This document shows, in pieces, positions 8,310-18,458 of a stretch of DNA of 64,000 bases. The stretch's first letter is position 1; every line of letters begins with the position of its first letter. This DNA comes from Rubrivivax sp. A210. GTDB taxonomy: Bacteria; Pseudomonadota; Gammaproteobacteria; Burkholderiales; Burkholderiaceae_C. The notes under the pieces are model-generated. The model had not been told where the DNA came from and made no database searches. It saw nothing but the letters and a program-made list of their open reading frames with translations. The DNA lies in assembly GCF_904426505.1 (NCBI RefSeq), contig NZ_CAJGBN010000012.1:496001-560000 (forward strand), in the 5' to 3' direction. A program made the position numbers and the translations under genes.

Positions 8310-9470
8310 TCAGTTGCTGGTCCAGTTGCGGGAAACGGGATCCTCGGGTGCGCCGGGGCCGTCGCCATTGTGGCCCGGCAGGCTGCCGGTGGTGACATCG
8401 TCCAGCGGCACCGACAGGATGAGCGAGGTGCCGGCCGCGCCGCTGCTCAGGTCGACCCAGCCGCCCACGGTGGAGGCGCGCTCGTGCAGGCCGCGGATGC
8501 CGAAGCTGCGCGCCTTGGCCAGGTCGTCGGCCGCGAGGCCACGGCCGTCGTCCGAGACTTCGAGCGAGAGCACGCCGCCGGAAATCGACAGATCCACCAC
8601 CACCCGCGTCGCCTGGGCATGCTTGCTCACATTGGTGAGCGCCTCCTGCGCCGTGCGGTAGGCCACCAGGGGCACGCCAGGCGGCAGCGCGGCGCGCTCG
8701 TGGCTGGTGCGGAACTCGCACGGGATGGCGGTGCGCTTCTCGAAGCGGCTGGTCATCCACTGCAGCGCCGCCACCAGGCCCTGCTCGAGGATGGCCGGAC
8801 GCAGGTTCTGCATGATGCGCTGGCTGGCCTCGATGGCGCCGGTCACGGTCTCCAGCGCCGCCTGCGCGCGCTGCTGCACCTTGGGCTGGTCGGCATGGCG
8901 GCGGATCCAGTCGAGTTCGAACTTCAGTGCCGTGAGCGAGCCGCCGACGTCGTCGTGGATCTCGCGTGCGATCGCGTGGCGCTCGGCCTCGACGCTGGTC
9001 TGCAGGTGCTGGGCCAGCTCCGACAGCCGCCGGCGCGAGATCTGCAGTTCACGGTCGGCGGCCAGGCGGGCGCGGTGGGCCTCACCGGTGGCGATGGCGT
9101 GCTCGACCGCTGGCGCCAGCCGCGCCAGGTTGTTCTTGAGCAGGTAGTCGCTGGCGCCGTTGCGCATGGCCTCGACCGCCGTGTCCTCGCCGATCTGGCC
9201 CGACACCAGGATGAAGGGCACGGGCGGCGCCTCGCCGGGCGCGCGGGCGCGCAGAAGCTGCAGCGCCTCGACGCCGGTGAAGCCGGGCAGGTTGTAGTCA
9301 GAGAGGACGACATCCCAGTGCTGGGCCAGCGCGGCCTCGAATTCGGCGCGCGACTCGATGCGCAGCGCCTCGAAGCAGATGCCGCTGCGCCGGAGATGGG
9401 CCATGGCCAGAGCGTGGTCGGGCTCCGAGTCCTCGAGGTGCAGAAGTCGGAAGGTGGGGGCTGCGGTCAC
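8310..9470 (-). CDS. Receiver-HisKA_3 sensor kinase (NarX/DegS-type, soluble)
   Basis: 386 residues, no membrane segment. The N-terminal receiver domain (residues 8-125) has Asp58 in VVLSDYNLPGF. A coiled segment follows, then a HisKA_3 dimerisation/phosphoacceptor region REIHDDVGGSLTALKFEL with His172, and an HATPase domain with N box NVSKHAQA, G1 box SDDGRGL and GIRGLHERA. The HisKA_3 type pairs with NarL-type regulators, matching the next gene. Having the receiver first and no sensing domain suggests it takes its input from another kinase. The start codon is GTG at 9470. The gene is divergent from the chemotaxis operon, with about 260 bases between the two. Confidence 0.92.
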   Translation of the reverse strand: MTAAPTFRLLHLEDSEPDHALAMAHLRRSGICFEALRIESRAEFEAALAQHWDVVLSDYNLPGFTGVEALQLLRARAPGEAPPVPFILVSGQIGEDTAVEAMRNGASDYLLKNNLARLAPAVEHAIATGEAHRARLAADRELQISRRRLSELAQHLQTSVEAERHAIAREIHDDVGGSLTALKFELDWIRRHADQPKVQQRAQAALETVTGAIEASQRIMQNLRPAILEQGLVAALQWMTSRFEKRTAIPCEFRTSHERAALPPGVPLVAYRTAQEALTNVSKHAQATRVVVDLSISGGVLSLEVSDDGRGLAADDLAKARSFGIRGLHERASTVGGWVDLSSGAAGTSLILSVPLDDVTTGSLPGHNGDGPGAPEDPVSRNWTSN

Positions 9471-9730
9471 CGGAAAACCTTTGTGCGGCGGGCGGCGAGG
9501 CTCCTCCGCTGCCGCGGCGGCCCTGCCGATCCTCGAGCCCCGCAGTATCGCAAAGCAGTGCAGGAAGGATGCCCGGTCGTGAAATGACGCGCGAACAGCC
9601 GCAACTTTCGCTCAATGTCGGGGGCCTCGCTGCCGAAAATCCCCAGACAGACGCCCTTCGGGCCGGTCGGCAGTACGCATTCGCGGCGCTGCCTCGGCCC
9701 GCCAGCGGCGGCAACAGCCTTGGAGCCCGG

Positions 9731-10159
9731 ATGTACGCTCAGGAAGAATTCTCAATGCCGGATGACGGCGGCGGCGGCATGCCGCTGCTGCTGGCCGCCG
9801 ACCTGCAGGACGATCTGATGATCGCCGGCAACGACCTCGAACGCCTGCAGCGCCTGCTCGACGACGCCAGCGAGCTGCTGATGGGCCACTTCAACGCCAT
9901 CGCCGTGCGCCTGTCCGAGGGCGACGCCGAATCGCGCGCCTACATCACCGGCGCCATCACGGCGCTGCAGTTCCAGGACATGGCGGGCCAGCTCATCGCC
10001 CACACCACGCGCCGCCTGCGCAGCTGCGCCGACCGCCTGGCGCGCAATGCCATGGGTGACGACGACGAAGACGGTTTCGGCGTCTTCGTCGAGCCCCCGA
10101 TGAACCCGAATCCCGTGACTCAGGACGAGATGGACGCCGGCTCGATCGAGCTGTTCTGA
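9731..10159 (+). CDS. Small CheZ-like chemotaxis protein (putative CheY-P phosphatase)
   Basis: 142-residue protein, first gene of the chemotaxis cluster and 51 bases upstream of cheY. Residues 20-100 look like an amphipathic helical hairpin and include ALQFQDMAGQLI (Asp83, Gln87), which closely resembles the CheZ active-site segment FQDLTGQ whose DxxxQ residues dephosphorylate CheY-P. E. coli CheZ is about 214 residues, so this is a shortened form. The acidic C-terminal tail ending DEMDAGSIELF could be a CheY-binding peptide, analogous to the CheZ tail. Two starts are possible: ATG 9731 (GGAG, 5-base spacing) or ATG 9755 (AGGAAG, 8-base spacing). The phosphatase role is inferred from the motif and gene position. 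Confidence 0.72.
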   Translation: MYAQEEFSMPDDGGGGMPLLLAADLQDDLMIAGNDLERLQRLLDDASELLMGHFNAIAVRLSEGDAESRAYITGAITALQFQDMAGQLIAHTTRRLRSCADRLARNAMGDDDEDGFGVFVEPPMNPNPVTQDEMDAGSIELF

Positions 10160-10210
10160 ACGTGCCTGCCACCCCTGACGATCACACCTGATGCCCCCGG
10201 AGACCCGCTC

Positions 10211-10573
10211 ATGCACTCGATCCTTGCAGTAGACGACAGCGCATCGATGCGCCAGATGGTCAGCTTCACGCTGAAGAACGCCGGCTTCCACGTCGTCGAG
10301 GCGGTGGACGGCCAGGACGCCTTCGAGAAGGCCAACAGCCGCGATTTCAACCTCGTGCTCACCGACCAGAACATGCCCCGCATGGATGGCATCAGCCTGG
10401 TCAAGAAGCTGCGCGAGAACCCGCGCTTCAAGAGCACGCCCATCCTCATCCTCACCACCGAGAGCGGCGACCAGATGAAGCAGGCCGGCCGCGCCGCCGG
10501 CGCCACCGGATGGCTGGTCAAGCCCTTCGACCCCGCCAAATTGGTCGAGGTCATCGGCAAGGTCATCCGCTGA
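10211..10573 (+). CDS. cheY: Chemotaxis response regulator CheY
   Basis: 120-residue stand-alone receiver domain. The acidic pair is at residues 8-9 (VDDSASMRQ), the phospho-acceptor is Asp52 in LVLTDQNMPRMDG, the switch threonine is in ILTTES and the conserved lysine is Lys104 in VKPFDP. There is no output domain, as expected for the protein that carries the signal from CheA to the flagellar motor (or a pilus motor). It lies between the CheZ-like gene and cheA (23 bases), within one operon. Confidence 0.93.
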   Translation: MHSILAVDDSASMRQMVSFTLKNAGFHVVEAVDGQDAFEKANSRDFNLVLTDQNMPRMDGISLVKKLRENPRFKSTPILILTTESGDQMKQAGRAAGATGWLVKPFDPAKLVEVIGKVIR

Positions 10574-10596
10574 ACAACCCGTCGAGGAGCACCGCC

Positions 10597-12807
10597 ATGT
10601 CCGAATCCAGCCACGAAGGCGCGCACCTGTCCGCCGGCATCGACCTCACCCAGTTCTACCAGGTCTTCTTCGAGGAGGCGGGCGAGAACCTCGAGAAGAT
10701 GGAGCAGATGCTCCTCGAGCTCGACATCGAGCACGCCGACGAAGAGCAGCTCAACGCCATCTTCCGTTGCGCCCACTCGGTCAAGGGCGGCGCCGCGACC
10801 TTCGGCTTCTCCGACGTCGCCGAGCTGACCCACCAGATGGAGACGCTGCTGGACAAGCTGCGCCGCCACGAGCTGCAGCCCACGGCGCCCATGGTCGACG
10901 TGCTGCTGGCCTCGGGCGATGCGCTCAAGGCGCAGCTGGCACGCCACCAGGGCAATGGCGCCGACGCGCTGGACACCAGCGAGTTGCTGCACTCGATACG
11001 CGGCCTCGTCGACGGCGGCAGCGCGCCGCCGCCGGTCGCCAGGCCGGCGCCGGAAGCGCCTCCCGCCCCGCCTGTCGTGGTGGAAGCGCCAATGGCCGCG
11101 CCTGTTGCCCCTGTTGACGCTGCGGCAGCCGCACCGGCCGCCAAGCCCGGCACCCGCCTGCTCGAGCTGACGGTGGGCCCCCTGGCCGATCCTTCCCAGG
11201 CCGACAACCTGATCGACCTGTTCAAGGAGATCACCGACCTCGGCAGCATCGAGCCTCTGGACGGTGGCCACGACGCCGACGGCATGCGCCGGTTCAGGGT
11301 GACGACGACCTCGTCGGACAACGACCTGCTGGACCTGTTCACCTTCCACATCGCACGCGAGCAGGTGCGTCTGGCGCCCCTGACGCGCGGCTACGGCTTC
11401 CACCGTGGCAGCCCCGGGGCCCCGACCGAAAGCGAGGCCGATGCGGCCGTGCTTGTGGTCGCCCCGGCACCGGCCAAGGACCCCGGCTACGGCTTCTTCG
11501 ACGACGCCCCCGGCGCACCCGGCACCGCCGCCGCGCCCGCGGCCGCCCCCGCCGAGCCGGCCCCCGCTGCCGCCCCGGCAGTGGCCACTGCCGCACCGCG
11601 CACGGCCTCGCCGCGCGGTGATGTCCGCGCCGCCGCCGCGCCGGAATCGAGCACGCTGCGCGTCTCGGTCGAGAAGGTCGATCAGCTCATCAACCTGGTC
11701 GGCGAGCTCGTCATCACCCAGGCCATGCTGGCGCAGAACAGCAAGAACGTCGACGCCGCGCTGCACCAGCAGATGGCCTCGGGCCTGGCTGACCTGGAAC
11801 GCAATACGCGCGATCTGCAGGAGGCCGTGATGGGCATCCGCATGATCCCGATGTCGCTCGTCTTCAACCGCTTCCCGCGCATGATGCGCGACCTCGCCGG
11901 CAAGCTGGGCAAGAAGGTGGAGCTGGTGCAGGTGGGCGAGGCCACCGAGCTGGACAAGGGCCTGGTGGAGAAGATCACCGACCCGCTGACCCACCTGGTG
12001 CGCAACAGCTGCGACCACGGCATCGAGCTGCCGGCCGAACGCATTGCCAAGGGCAAGCCCGAGAGCGGCACCCTCACGCTCATCGCCAGCCACCAGGGCG
12101 GCAGCATCGTGATCGAGGTGCGCGACGACGGCAAGGGCCTGAGCCGCGACAAGCTGCTCAAGAAGGCGCGCGAGCGCGGCCTCGACGCCCCCGACAGCAT
12201 GAGCGACCAGGACGTCTACGCCCTCATCTTCGCGCCCGGCTTCAGCACCGCCGAGGTGGTGACCGATGTCTCCGGCCGCGGCGTCGGCATGGACGTGGTG
12301 AAGAAGAACATCACGGCGCTGGGCGGCACGGTCGAGATCGATTCGGCCGAGGGCTACGGCATGACGGTGCGCGTGCGCCTGCCGCTGACGCTGGCCATCA
12401 TGGACGGCATGAGCGTGGGCGTGGGCGAGGAGTGCTACATCCTGCCGCTGTCCAGCGTGGTCGAATCCTTCCAGGTGCGCGACGGCATGATCCGCACCAT
12501 CGGCGGCTCGGGCCGCGTCGTGCAGGTGCGCGACGAATACATGCCGGTGGTCGACCTCGAGAGCGTGTTCAACGTGCCGCGCTTCGACTTCGAGCGCGTC
12601 AGCTCCATCATGGTCGTGGTCGAGGCCGAGGGCGGCCGTGTCGCCCTGCTCGTCGACGAGTTGCTCGGGCAGCAGCAGGTGGTGGTCAAGAACCTCGAGA
12701 GCAACTACCGCAAGGTCGACGATGTCTCGGGCGCCACCATCATGGGCGACGGCCGCGTCGCTCTGATCCTCGACGTGGGTTCGCTGGTACGCCGTTCACG
12801 GCATTGA
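10597..12807 (+). CDS. cheA: Chemotaxis histidine kinase CheA
   Basis: 736-residue kinase that reads chemoreceptor arrays and phosphorylates CheY. Domains in order: P1/Hpt with phosphorylated His60 in CAHSVKGGAATFGF; an Ala/Pro-rich linker; a P2-like segment (about residues 185-265); a second Ala/Pro linker; P3 dimerisation region starting STLRVSVEKVDQLINLVGEL; P4 ATP-binding domain with HLVRNSCDHGIE, DDGKGL and GRGVGMDVV; and a CheW-like P5 domain at the end. ATG 10597 is supported by GAGGAG seven bases upstream. Length and domain order match beta-proteobacterial CheA. Confidence 0.96.
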   Translation: MSESSHEGAHLSAGIDLTQFYQVFFEEAGENLEKMEQMLLELDIEHADEEQLNAIFRCAHSVKGGAATFGFSDVAELTHQMETLLDKLRRHELQPTAPMVDVLLASGDALKAQLARHQGNGADALDTSELLHSIRGLVDGGSAPPPVARPAPEAPPAPPVVVEAPMAAPVAPVDAAAAAPAAKPGTRLLELTVGPLADPSQADNLIDLFKEITDLGSIEPLDGGHDADGMRRFRVTTTSSDNDLLDLFTFHIAREQVRLAPLTRGYGFHRGSPGAPTESEADAAVLVVAPAPAKDPGYGFFDDAPGAPGTAAAPAAAPAEPAPAAAPAVATAAPRTASPRGDVRAAAAPESSTLRVSVEKVDQLINLVGELVITQAMLAQNSKNVDAALHQQMASGLADLERNTRDLQEAVMGIRMIPMSLVFNRFPRMMRDLAGKLGKKVELVQVGEATELDKGLVEKITDPLTHLVRNSCDHGIELPAERIAKGKPESGTLTLIASHQGGSIVIEVRDDGKGLSRDKLLKKARERGLDAPDSMSDQDVYALIFAPGFSTAEVVTDVSGRGVGMDVVKKNITALGGTVEIDSAEGYGMTVRVRLPLTLAIMDGMSVGVGEECYILPLSSVVESFQVRDGMIRTIGGSGRVVQVRDEYMPVVDLESVFNVPRFDFERVSSIMVVVEAEGGRVALLVDELLGQQQVVVKNLESNYRKVDDVSGATIMGDGRVALILDVGSLVRRSRH

Positions 12808-12841
12808 TCCCGGCCCGCACCCAAGAGAAAGAGCCACTTCG

Positions 12842-14431
12842 ATGAATGCGATCCAGGCGCTGCTGCGCAGCTATTCCATCCGCACGCGCATGCTGTGCAC
12901 GATCGCGGTGCTGCTGGCGATGTTCGCCGTGGTCGGCGTGGTCGGCGCCTTGGGGGGCGAGAAGCTGCGCATGCTGAACGAGCAGTTCATGTCTCATTCG
13001 GTGCATGAGATGGTGTCGCTGGCCGCCATCCGCGAGCATCTGGCCAAGGTGCGCGTACACGAGAAGCAGATGGTCATCGACTACGACGACGCGGCCGCGG
13101 TGGGCACCCATCTCGCGGCCTGGCGGGCCGAGATCGCGGCTTGCCGCAAGGCCCTGGAAGCCATCCTCGAGGGCGAGGAAGACGCCGACAACCCGCCGGC
13201 GCGCGAGGCGCTGGCCCGCATGGACGCCTACGTCAAGCGCTCCGAGAGCGTGCTGAAGAACATCCAGGGCGGCAACTACGACAACCCGCGCGTGGCCGAC
13301 CGCCAGCTCGGCCACGCCAAGGAAGAAGTGGCGCTGGCCGAAAAGCAGGTGGAACTCGTCGCCGGTGTGCTGGAGTCCGAATCCACCGCCACGCGGCAGG
13401 ATTTCGATGCCTCGATGCAGATGGTGCAGCTCACCTTCATCGCCACCGTGCTGGTGGTGATGCTGACCATCGTGCCGCTGACGCTGGCGAACTCGAAGTC
13501 GATCACCCAGCCCATCCGCCACGCCGTCAAGCTGGCCGAGGCCATTGCCGGCGGCAACCTGGCGCTGCCCATCCGCGTCGAGGGCACCGACGAAGTGGGC
13601 AAGCTGCTGGCCGCGCTCGACCGCATGCAGACCGGCCTGCGCACGCTGGTGGGCAATGTGCGCGCCACCTCGTCGAGCATCGAAGTCGCCAGCGCCGAGG
13701 TGGCAAGCGGCAATTTCGACCTCAGCCAGCGCACCGAGCAGACCGCCAGCGCGCTGCAGGACGCCTCCAGCTCGATGTCGCAGCTGGCCGGCACCGTACA
13801 CCAGAGTGCCGACTCGGCGCGCCAGGCCAGCCAGCTCGCGACCTCGGCCGCCGAGATCGCCCAGCGCGGCGGCGCCATGGTGGGCCAGGTGGTGGCCACG
13901 ATGGAAGAGATCAACTCCAGCTCGCGCCGCATCGGCGACATCATCGGCACCATCGACGGCATTGCCTTCCAGACCAATATCCTGGCGCTCAACGCCGCCG
14001 TCGAGGCGGCCCGCGCCGGTGAACAGGGCCGCGGCTTCGCGGTGGTGGCCGGCGAAGTGCGCAGCCTTGCCCAGCGCAGCGCCGAGGCGGCGCGCGAGAT
14101 CAAGAGCCTGATCGGCGCCAGCGTCGACCGCGTCGAGGCCGGCTCGCGCCTGGTCGGCGACGCCGGCCGCACCATGGACGAGATCGTCGCCAGCGTGCAG
14201 CGGGTCTCGCACATCATCGGCGAGGTCAGCGCCGCCGCCGACCAGGAAAACGCCGGCATCGGCCAGATCACCGAGGGCGTGGACCGGCTCGACCACATGA
14301 CGCAGCAGAACGCCGCGCTGGTGGAACAGACCTCGGCCGCCGCCGAATCGCTCAAGGACCAGGCAGCCCGGCTCACGGCCCTGGTCGGCAATTTCAAGCT
14401 CGATACCGCCGCCGGGCTTCGCGCGGCCTGA
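12842..14431 (+). CDS. Methyl-accepting chemotaxis protein (4HB-type sensor)
   Basis: 529-residue membrane chemoreceptor. One transmembrane helix lies near residues 18-40 and another near 190-212. Between them is a predicted helical periplasmic domain of about 150 residues (four-helix-bundle type, with [11 protein letters not shown]). A HAMP segment follows ([17 protein letters not shown]), then the cytoplasmic signalling hairpin with tip [20 protein letters not shown]. It ends in [12 protein letters not shown] and has no tether pentapeptide, unlike the next two receptors. It begins 34 bases after cheA in the same operon. The ligand is unknown. Confidence 0.92.
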   Translation: MNAIQALLRSYSIRTRMLCTIAVLLAMFAVVGVVGALGGEKLRMLNEQFMSHSVHEMVSLAAIREHLAKVRVHEKQMVIDYDDAAAVGTHLAAWRAEIAACRKALEAILEGEEDADNPPAREALARMDAYVKRSESVLKNIQGGNYDNPRVADRQLGHAKEEVALAEKQVELVAGVLESESTATRQDFDASMQMVQLTFIATVLVVMLTIVPLTLANSKSITQPIRHAVKLAEAIAGGNLALPIRVEGTDEVGKLLAALDRMQTGLRTLVGNVRATSSSIEVASAEVASGNFDLSQRTEQTASALQDASSSMSQLAGTVHQSADSARQASQLATSAAEIAQRGGAMVGQVVATMEEINSSSRRIGDIIGTIDGIAFQTNILALNAAVEAARAGEQGRGFAVVAGEVRSLAQRSAEAAREIKSLIGASVDRVEAGSRLVGDAGRTMDEIVASVQRVSHIIGEVSAAADQENAGIGQITEGVDRLDHMTQQNAALVEQTSAAAESLKDQAARLTALVGNFKLDTAAGLRAA

Positions 14432-14462
14432 TCCCATTCGCCACCACCAGGCCAGGACCACC

Positions 14463-15764
14463 ATGTTCTCCACCTTCTCGACATCCGCCCGCGTGGCCCT
14501 CATCGTTGCCCTGCTGGTCATCGCCCAGGTGGCTGAAGTGGGGGGCATCGCCCTGGGCTGGCCGGGGGCCTGGGCGCTCACGGCAAGCCTCATCGCCACT
14601 GCGCTGGCGGCCTTCGGCGTCGTCGCCGCCGCCGCCCGCCAGAAGCAGGCCGCGGCCGACCTGGGCCGCCATGCCGAGCGCATGGCCGGAGGTGACCTCA
14701 CGGTCGACATCTCCGCCGCAGCCGGCACCGAGGCCGAGGCCGGCCTGCGCGCGCTAGCCCAGTTGCAGGCAGCACTGCGCCGTTCGGTGGGCAGCATCCG
14801 CGGTGGCGCCGACGGCGTCTCGCTGGCGGCGCAGGAAATCGCCCAGGGCAACGCAGATCTGAGCACGCGCACCGAGCAGACCGCCAGCAGCCTGCAGCAG
14901 GCCGCCAGCTCGATGGCCCAGCTCACCGGCACGGTGAACCAGACCGCCGAATCGGCGCGCACCGCACAGCAGCTGGCTTCGTCGGCCAGCGAGGTGGCCG
15001 GACGCGGCGGCAACGTCGTGGCCGAGGTGGTGACGACGATGAACGAGATCAACACCAGCTCGAAGAAGATCGCCGACATCATCGGCACCATCGACGGCAT
15101 CGCCTTCCAGACCAATATCCTGGCGCTCAATGCCGCGGTGGAAGCGGCCCGCGCCGGCGAGCAGGGCCGTGGCTTCGCGGTGGTGGCCAGCGAGGTGCGC
15201 AGCCTGGCCCAGCGCAGCGCCGAGGCAGCACGCGAGATCAAGAGCCTGATCGGCGCCAGCGTCGACAAGGTCGAATCGGGTGCGCGCCTGGTGCAGGACG
15301 CCGGCCGCACCATGACCGAGATCGTCGCCAGCGTGCAGCGCGTGACCGACATCATCGGCGAGATCAGCGCCGCCGCCGCCGAACAAAGCTCGGGCATTGG
15401 CCAGGTCAACGACGCCGTGACCCAGCTCGACCAGATGACGCAGCAGAACGCGGCGCTGGTGGAAGAAAGCGCCGCCGCCGCCGATTCGCTGAAGGAGCAG
15501 TCGCGCCAGCTCGCCGACACGCTGTCGGGCTTCCGCCTTGGCGCCGGCACGTCGGCCGATACCGCGGTGGTGAGCCCTGCCAGCCAGGCACGCCACGCGA
15601 TGCCCGCCGCCGCGAAGCCGAGGCCCGCCACGGCCAAGGCCGCGCGGCCGGCGCGCAAGCCCACCCAGGCGCAGGCCCCGCAGCCCGGCGCACCGGCCGC
15701 GCCCCGCCCCACACCGGCGCCTGCGGCGGTGGGTGGCGGCAGCGACGACTGGGAGACTTTTTGA
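14463..15764 (+). CDS. Methyl-accepting chemotaxis protein without periplasmic domain, with DWETF tether
   Basis: 433-residue receptor with two adjacent hydrophobic helices (about residues 10-28 and 32-52) and essentially no periplasmic loop, so sensing is probably cytoplasmic or membrane-linked. A signalling hairpin follows (tip [20 protein letters not shown]). After the hairpin is a ~50-residue Ala/Pro/Lys linker ending [14 protein letters not shown]-type C-terminal pentapeptides dock CheR and CheB. No real HAMP domain is obvious between the helices and the hairpin. It follows the first MCP by 31 bases. Its signalling region is very similar to that of the next MCP. Confidence 0.9.
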   Translation: MFSTFSTSARVALIVALLVIAQVAEVGGIALGWPGAWALTASLIATALAAFGVVAAAARQKQAAADLGRHAERMAGGDLTVDISAAAGTEAEAGLRALAQLQAALRRSVGSIRGGADGVSLAAQEIAQGNADLSTRTEQTASSLQQAASSMAQLTGTVNQTAESARTAQQLASSASEVAGRGGNVVAEVVTTMNEINTSSKKIADIIGTIDGIAFQTNILALNAAVEAARAGEQGRGFAVVASEVRSLAQRSAEAAREIKSLIGASVDKVESGARLVQDAGRTMTEIVASVQRVTDIIGEISAAAAEQSSGIGQVNDAVTQLDQMTQQNAALVEESAAAADSLKEQSRQLADTLSGFRLGAGTSADTAVVSPASQARHAMPAAAKPRPATAKAARPARKPTQAQAPQPGAPAAPRPTPAPAAVGGGSDDWETF

Positions 15765-15766
15765 CG
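15735..15766 (+). repeat. 32-base identical MCP 3' end, copy 1 (copy 2 at 17613-17644)
   Basis: The final codons, stop codon and first bases after two neighbouring MCP genes are identical over 32 bases in both copies. The sequence encodes GGSDDWETF and the TGA stop. Identity continues past the stop, which points to recent duplication or gene conversion between the two receptors rather than only selection on the peptide. Confidence 0.85.
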
Positions 15767-15902
15767 TCGGCGGCCGCGTCGCACGCTCAAGCCTCGGCTC
15801 CCCCTGCCGAATAACGGGGAGATCGGCCGCGGGGCCCGGCACCGGAGCAGCGGCTGCCGGTTGCCAGCCCGCGATGCCGCATCCAACCGAACGGAGCTGT
15901 CA

Positions 15903-17642
15903 ATGAATTCAAGGCTGTCCATCGCACAGCGCCTGACGGCCGGTGTCGTCGGCGTCGTCGTCTTCGTCACCCTCGCCGCGGGGCTGACCTACCGCCTCAG
16001 CATGGTGGCCGACGAGGCCCTGCACCAGGCCGAGGCCGACGCCTCGGCCGGCACGGCCCTGGCCGGCGGCGAGAGTGCGCTGTGGAATCTGCGCTTCGGC
16101 ATGTCGCAATTCATGTCCGGCGACGAGACCGTCCGCAAGCAGGTGGCGGAGATGGAGCCCAGGCTGCGCGGAGCCGTCAGCAAGGCCATCGAGCGCTTCA
16201 ACGCCCACAACCCCAAGGGCGCCGAACAGCAGGCCATGGCCGCGCTGCAGCCCGCACTGGACCAGTACCTGTCCACCCGGGCCCGCGTGTTCGAGTTGCA
16301 CGCGGCTGGCAAGGTGGAGGAAGCCCGTGAGCTGCAGGCCGCCAAGGCCGCGCCCCTGGGCAACGAGGCCGTCAAGCTCTTCGGCGCCCTGATCACGATC
16401 CAGGACAAGGCCGCCGGCGAAGACCTGGCCATCGCCGACCGCGAACTGGTGACCGAGCGGAGCCGAATCATCACGCTGCTGGCCCTGCTGGCGGCCGCCT
16501 CCACCGCCGCCGGCCTGTGGTTCGTGCGCTCGCTGCGCCAGTCGCTGACGGAGGTGAACGAGCTCGCGCGCCGCTTCGCACAGGGCGACCTGACGGCGCT
16601 GCCCGACGAGGCCAACCAGCACGAGATCGGCCGCCTCGCGCGCAGCCTGGGTCAGATGGCCCAATCCCTGCGCGGCCTGATCGGCAACATGAGCAATGCC
16701 TCGGACAGCATCGGCACGGCCAGCGCCGAGATCGCCAGCGGCAACCTCGATCTCTCGAGCCGCACCGAGCAGACCGCGAGTTCGCTGCAACAGACATCGG
16801 CCTCGATGGCCCATCTCACCGAGACCGTGAACCAGACCGCCGAATCGGCGCGCACCGCCCAGCAGCTGGCCTCGTCGGCCAGCGAGGTGGCGGCACGCGG
16901 TGGCAACGTCGTGGCCGAGGTGGTGACGACGATGGACGAGATCAACGCCAGCTCCAAGCGCATCAGCGACATCATCGGCACCATCGACGGCATCGCCTTC
17001 CAGACCAACATCCTGGCGCTCAACGCCGCAGTGGAAGCAGCCCGCGCCGGCGAGCAGGGTCGCGGCTTCGCGGTGGTGGCCAGCGAGGTGCGCAGCCTGG
17101 CCCAGCGCTCTGCCTCCGCGGCACGCGAGATCAAGAGCCTGATCGGCGCCAGCGTCGACAAGGTCGAGTCGGGTACGCGCCTGGTGCAGGACGCCGGCAC
17201 CACGATGCAGGAGATCGTGGCCAGTGTGCAGCGCGTGACCGACATCATTGGCGAGATCAGCGCCGCCGCCGCCGAGCAGAGCAGCGGCATCGGCTCGGTC
17301 AACGCCGCCATCAGCCAGCTCGACCAGATGACGCAGCAGAACGCCGCGCTGGTGGAACAAAGCGCCGCCGCGGCCGAATCGATGCGGGAGCAGGCGCAGC
17401 AACTCGTCGGCTCGCTCGCGGGCTTCCGCCTCGCCAGCGGATCGGCGGGCGCGCCCCTCACGCCAAGGCTGGCGGCGCCAACGGGCATCAAGCCGGCTCC
17501 GGCCAGGGCTGCAGCCCGACCCGCAGCGGCCCGCCCGGCCGCGCCGGCGCCAACGCGGGCTCCCGCCATCGCCCAGCCCGCCACGCCGCGCCCTGCCCCG
17601 GCTGCAGCCGGCGGCGGCAGCGACGACTGGGAGACTTTTTGA
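15903..17642 (+). CDS. Methyl-accepting chemotaxis protein with DWETF tether
   Basis: 579-residue chemoreceptor. Transmembrane helices lie near residues 12-32 and 190-210, flanking a helical periplasmic domain of about 155 residues; a HAMP segment ([15 protein letters not shown]) and the signalling hairpin follow. The hairpin is nearly the same as in the preceding MCP, including TASSLQQ and [13 protein letters not shown]. An Ala/Pro/Arg linker then carries the same [11 protein letters not shown]heR/CheB docking end. ATG 15903 is chosen because GGAG lies 8 bases upstream and the protein then begins with a normal positively charged N-terminus. The 138-base gap from the previous MCP could hold its own promoter. 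Confidence 0.92.
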   Translation: MNSRLSIAQRLTAGVVGVVVFVTLAAGLTYRLSMVADEALHQAEADASAGTALAGGESALWNLRFGMSQFMSGDETVRKQVAEMEPRLRGAVSKAIERFNAHNPKGAEQQAMAALQPALDQYLSTRARVFELHAAGKVEEARELQAAKAAPLGNEAVKLFGALITIQDKAAGEDLAIADRELVTERSRIITLLALLAAASTAAGLWFVRSLRQSLTEVNELARRFAQGDLTALPDEANQHEIGRLARSLGQMAQSLRGLIGNMSNASDSIGTASAEIASGNLDLSSRTEQTASSLQQTSASMAHLTETVNQTAESARTAQQLASSASEVAARGGNVVAEVVTTMDEINASSKRISDIIGTIDGIAFQTNILALNAAVEAARAGEQGRGFAVVASEVRSLAQRSASAAREIKSLIGASVDKVESGTRLVQDAGTTMQEIVASVQRVTDIIGEISAAAAEQSSGIGSVNAAISQLDQMTQQNAALVEQSAAAAESMREQAQQLVGSLAGFRLASGSAGAPLTPRLAAPTGIKPAPARAAARPAAARPAAPAPTRAPAIAQPATPRPAPAAAGGGSDDWETF

Positions 17643-17728
17643 CGCGGTTGGCACCCGCAAAGGCCTAAACGCGCCGCCGCGACTGCCGATACAGCACTAG
17701 ACGTCCCCAACATCCGCCCGAAGGAAAC

Positions 17729-18283
17729 ATGATGGAAATGATCACCGAAGCGTCACACGTCGCACGCCACGAAGCAGCACGCGCGGCAACGGCGGCCGGC
17801 GCCCAGGCGACCGCCGCCGGGCCTCACGGCGGCGAATTCCTCACCTTCCGCCTCGGCGAAGAGGAATACGGCATCGACATCCTGCGCGTGCAGGAAATCC
17901 GCTCCTACGAGCCGCCCACGCGCATCGCCAACGCGCCCTCCTTCATCAAGGGCGTGGTCAATCTGCGCGGCGTCATCGTGCCCATCATCGACCTGCGCGT
18001 GAAGCTGGGCTGCGAGACCATCGAATACAACACCTTCACCGTGGTGGTGGTGCTCAATGTGCGCGGCCGCGTCGTCGGCGCCGTGGTCGACTCGGTGTCC
18101 GACGTGCTGGCGCTGACCAGCGCCGACGTGAAGACCGCGCCCGAGCTGAACTCGGCGGTCGATGCCAGCTTCATCACCGGCATCGGCACCATCAAGAACG
18201 GCGATGTCGAGCGCATGCTGATCCTGATGGACATCGAGGCGCTGATGAGCAGCGAAGACATGGGCCTGATCTCCACCCACTGA
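17729..18283 (+). CDS. cheW: Chemotaxis coupling protein CheW
   Basis: 184-residue adaptor linking receptors to CheA. The CheW SH3-like double barrel spans about residues 35-175: FLTFRLGEEEYGIDILRVQE, then INAP-type NAPSFIKGVVNLRGVIVPII and the C-terminal MLILMDIEALMS. A ~30-residue Ala-rich N-terminal extension precedes it. AAGGAAAC before ATG 17729 is a good ribosome site; ATG 17732 directly follows and could also be used. This is the last gene before a strong terminator, closing the main chemotaxis operon. cheR, cheB and cheD are not in the window. Confidence 0.95.
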   Translation: MMEMITEASHVARHEAARAATAAGAQATAAGPHGGEFLTFRLGEEEYGIDILRVQEIRSYEPPTRIANAPSFIKGVVNLRGVIVPIIDLRVKLGCETIEYNTFTVVVVLNVRGRVVGAVVDSVSDVLALTSADVKTAPELNSAVDASFITGIGTIKNGDVERMLILMDIEALMSSEDMGLISTH

Positions 18284-18320
18284 AAGCCCACCGCGGGCGC
18301 CCTGCCCGCTACGAGCGCGA

Positions 18321-18355
18321 AAAAGGCCCGCATCGCACTGCGGGCCTTTTTCTTT
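18321..18355 (+). terminator. Rho-independent terminator after cheW
   Basis: Perfect 11-base inverted repeat (AAAAGGCCCGC / GCGGGCCTTTT) around an 8-base loop, with the T-rich tail TTTTTCTTTT. The A run on the other side makes it potentially bidirectional. It separates the che operon from the Cache-protein/MCP pair. Confidence 0.92.
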
Positions 18356-18458
18356 TCGACGCTCAAGGCCTTGCAGCTGACGGTCGATATCCCCGCATAC
18401 CGCGCTCGCCGCGGCCCACGCCCTCGGCATGCGCCGGGCCTGCCTTCTGGAGACTTCG

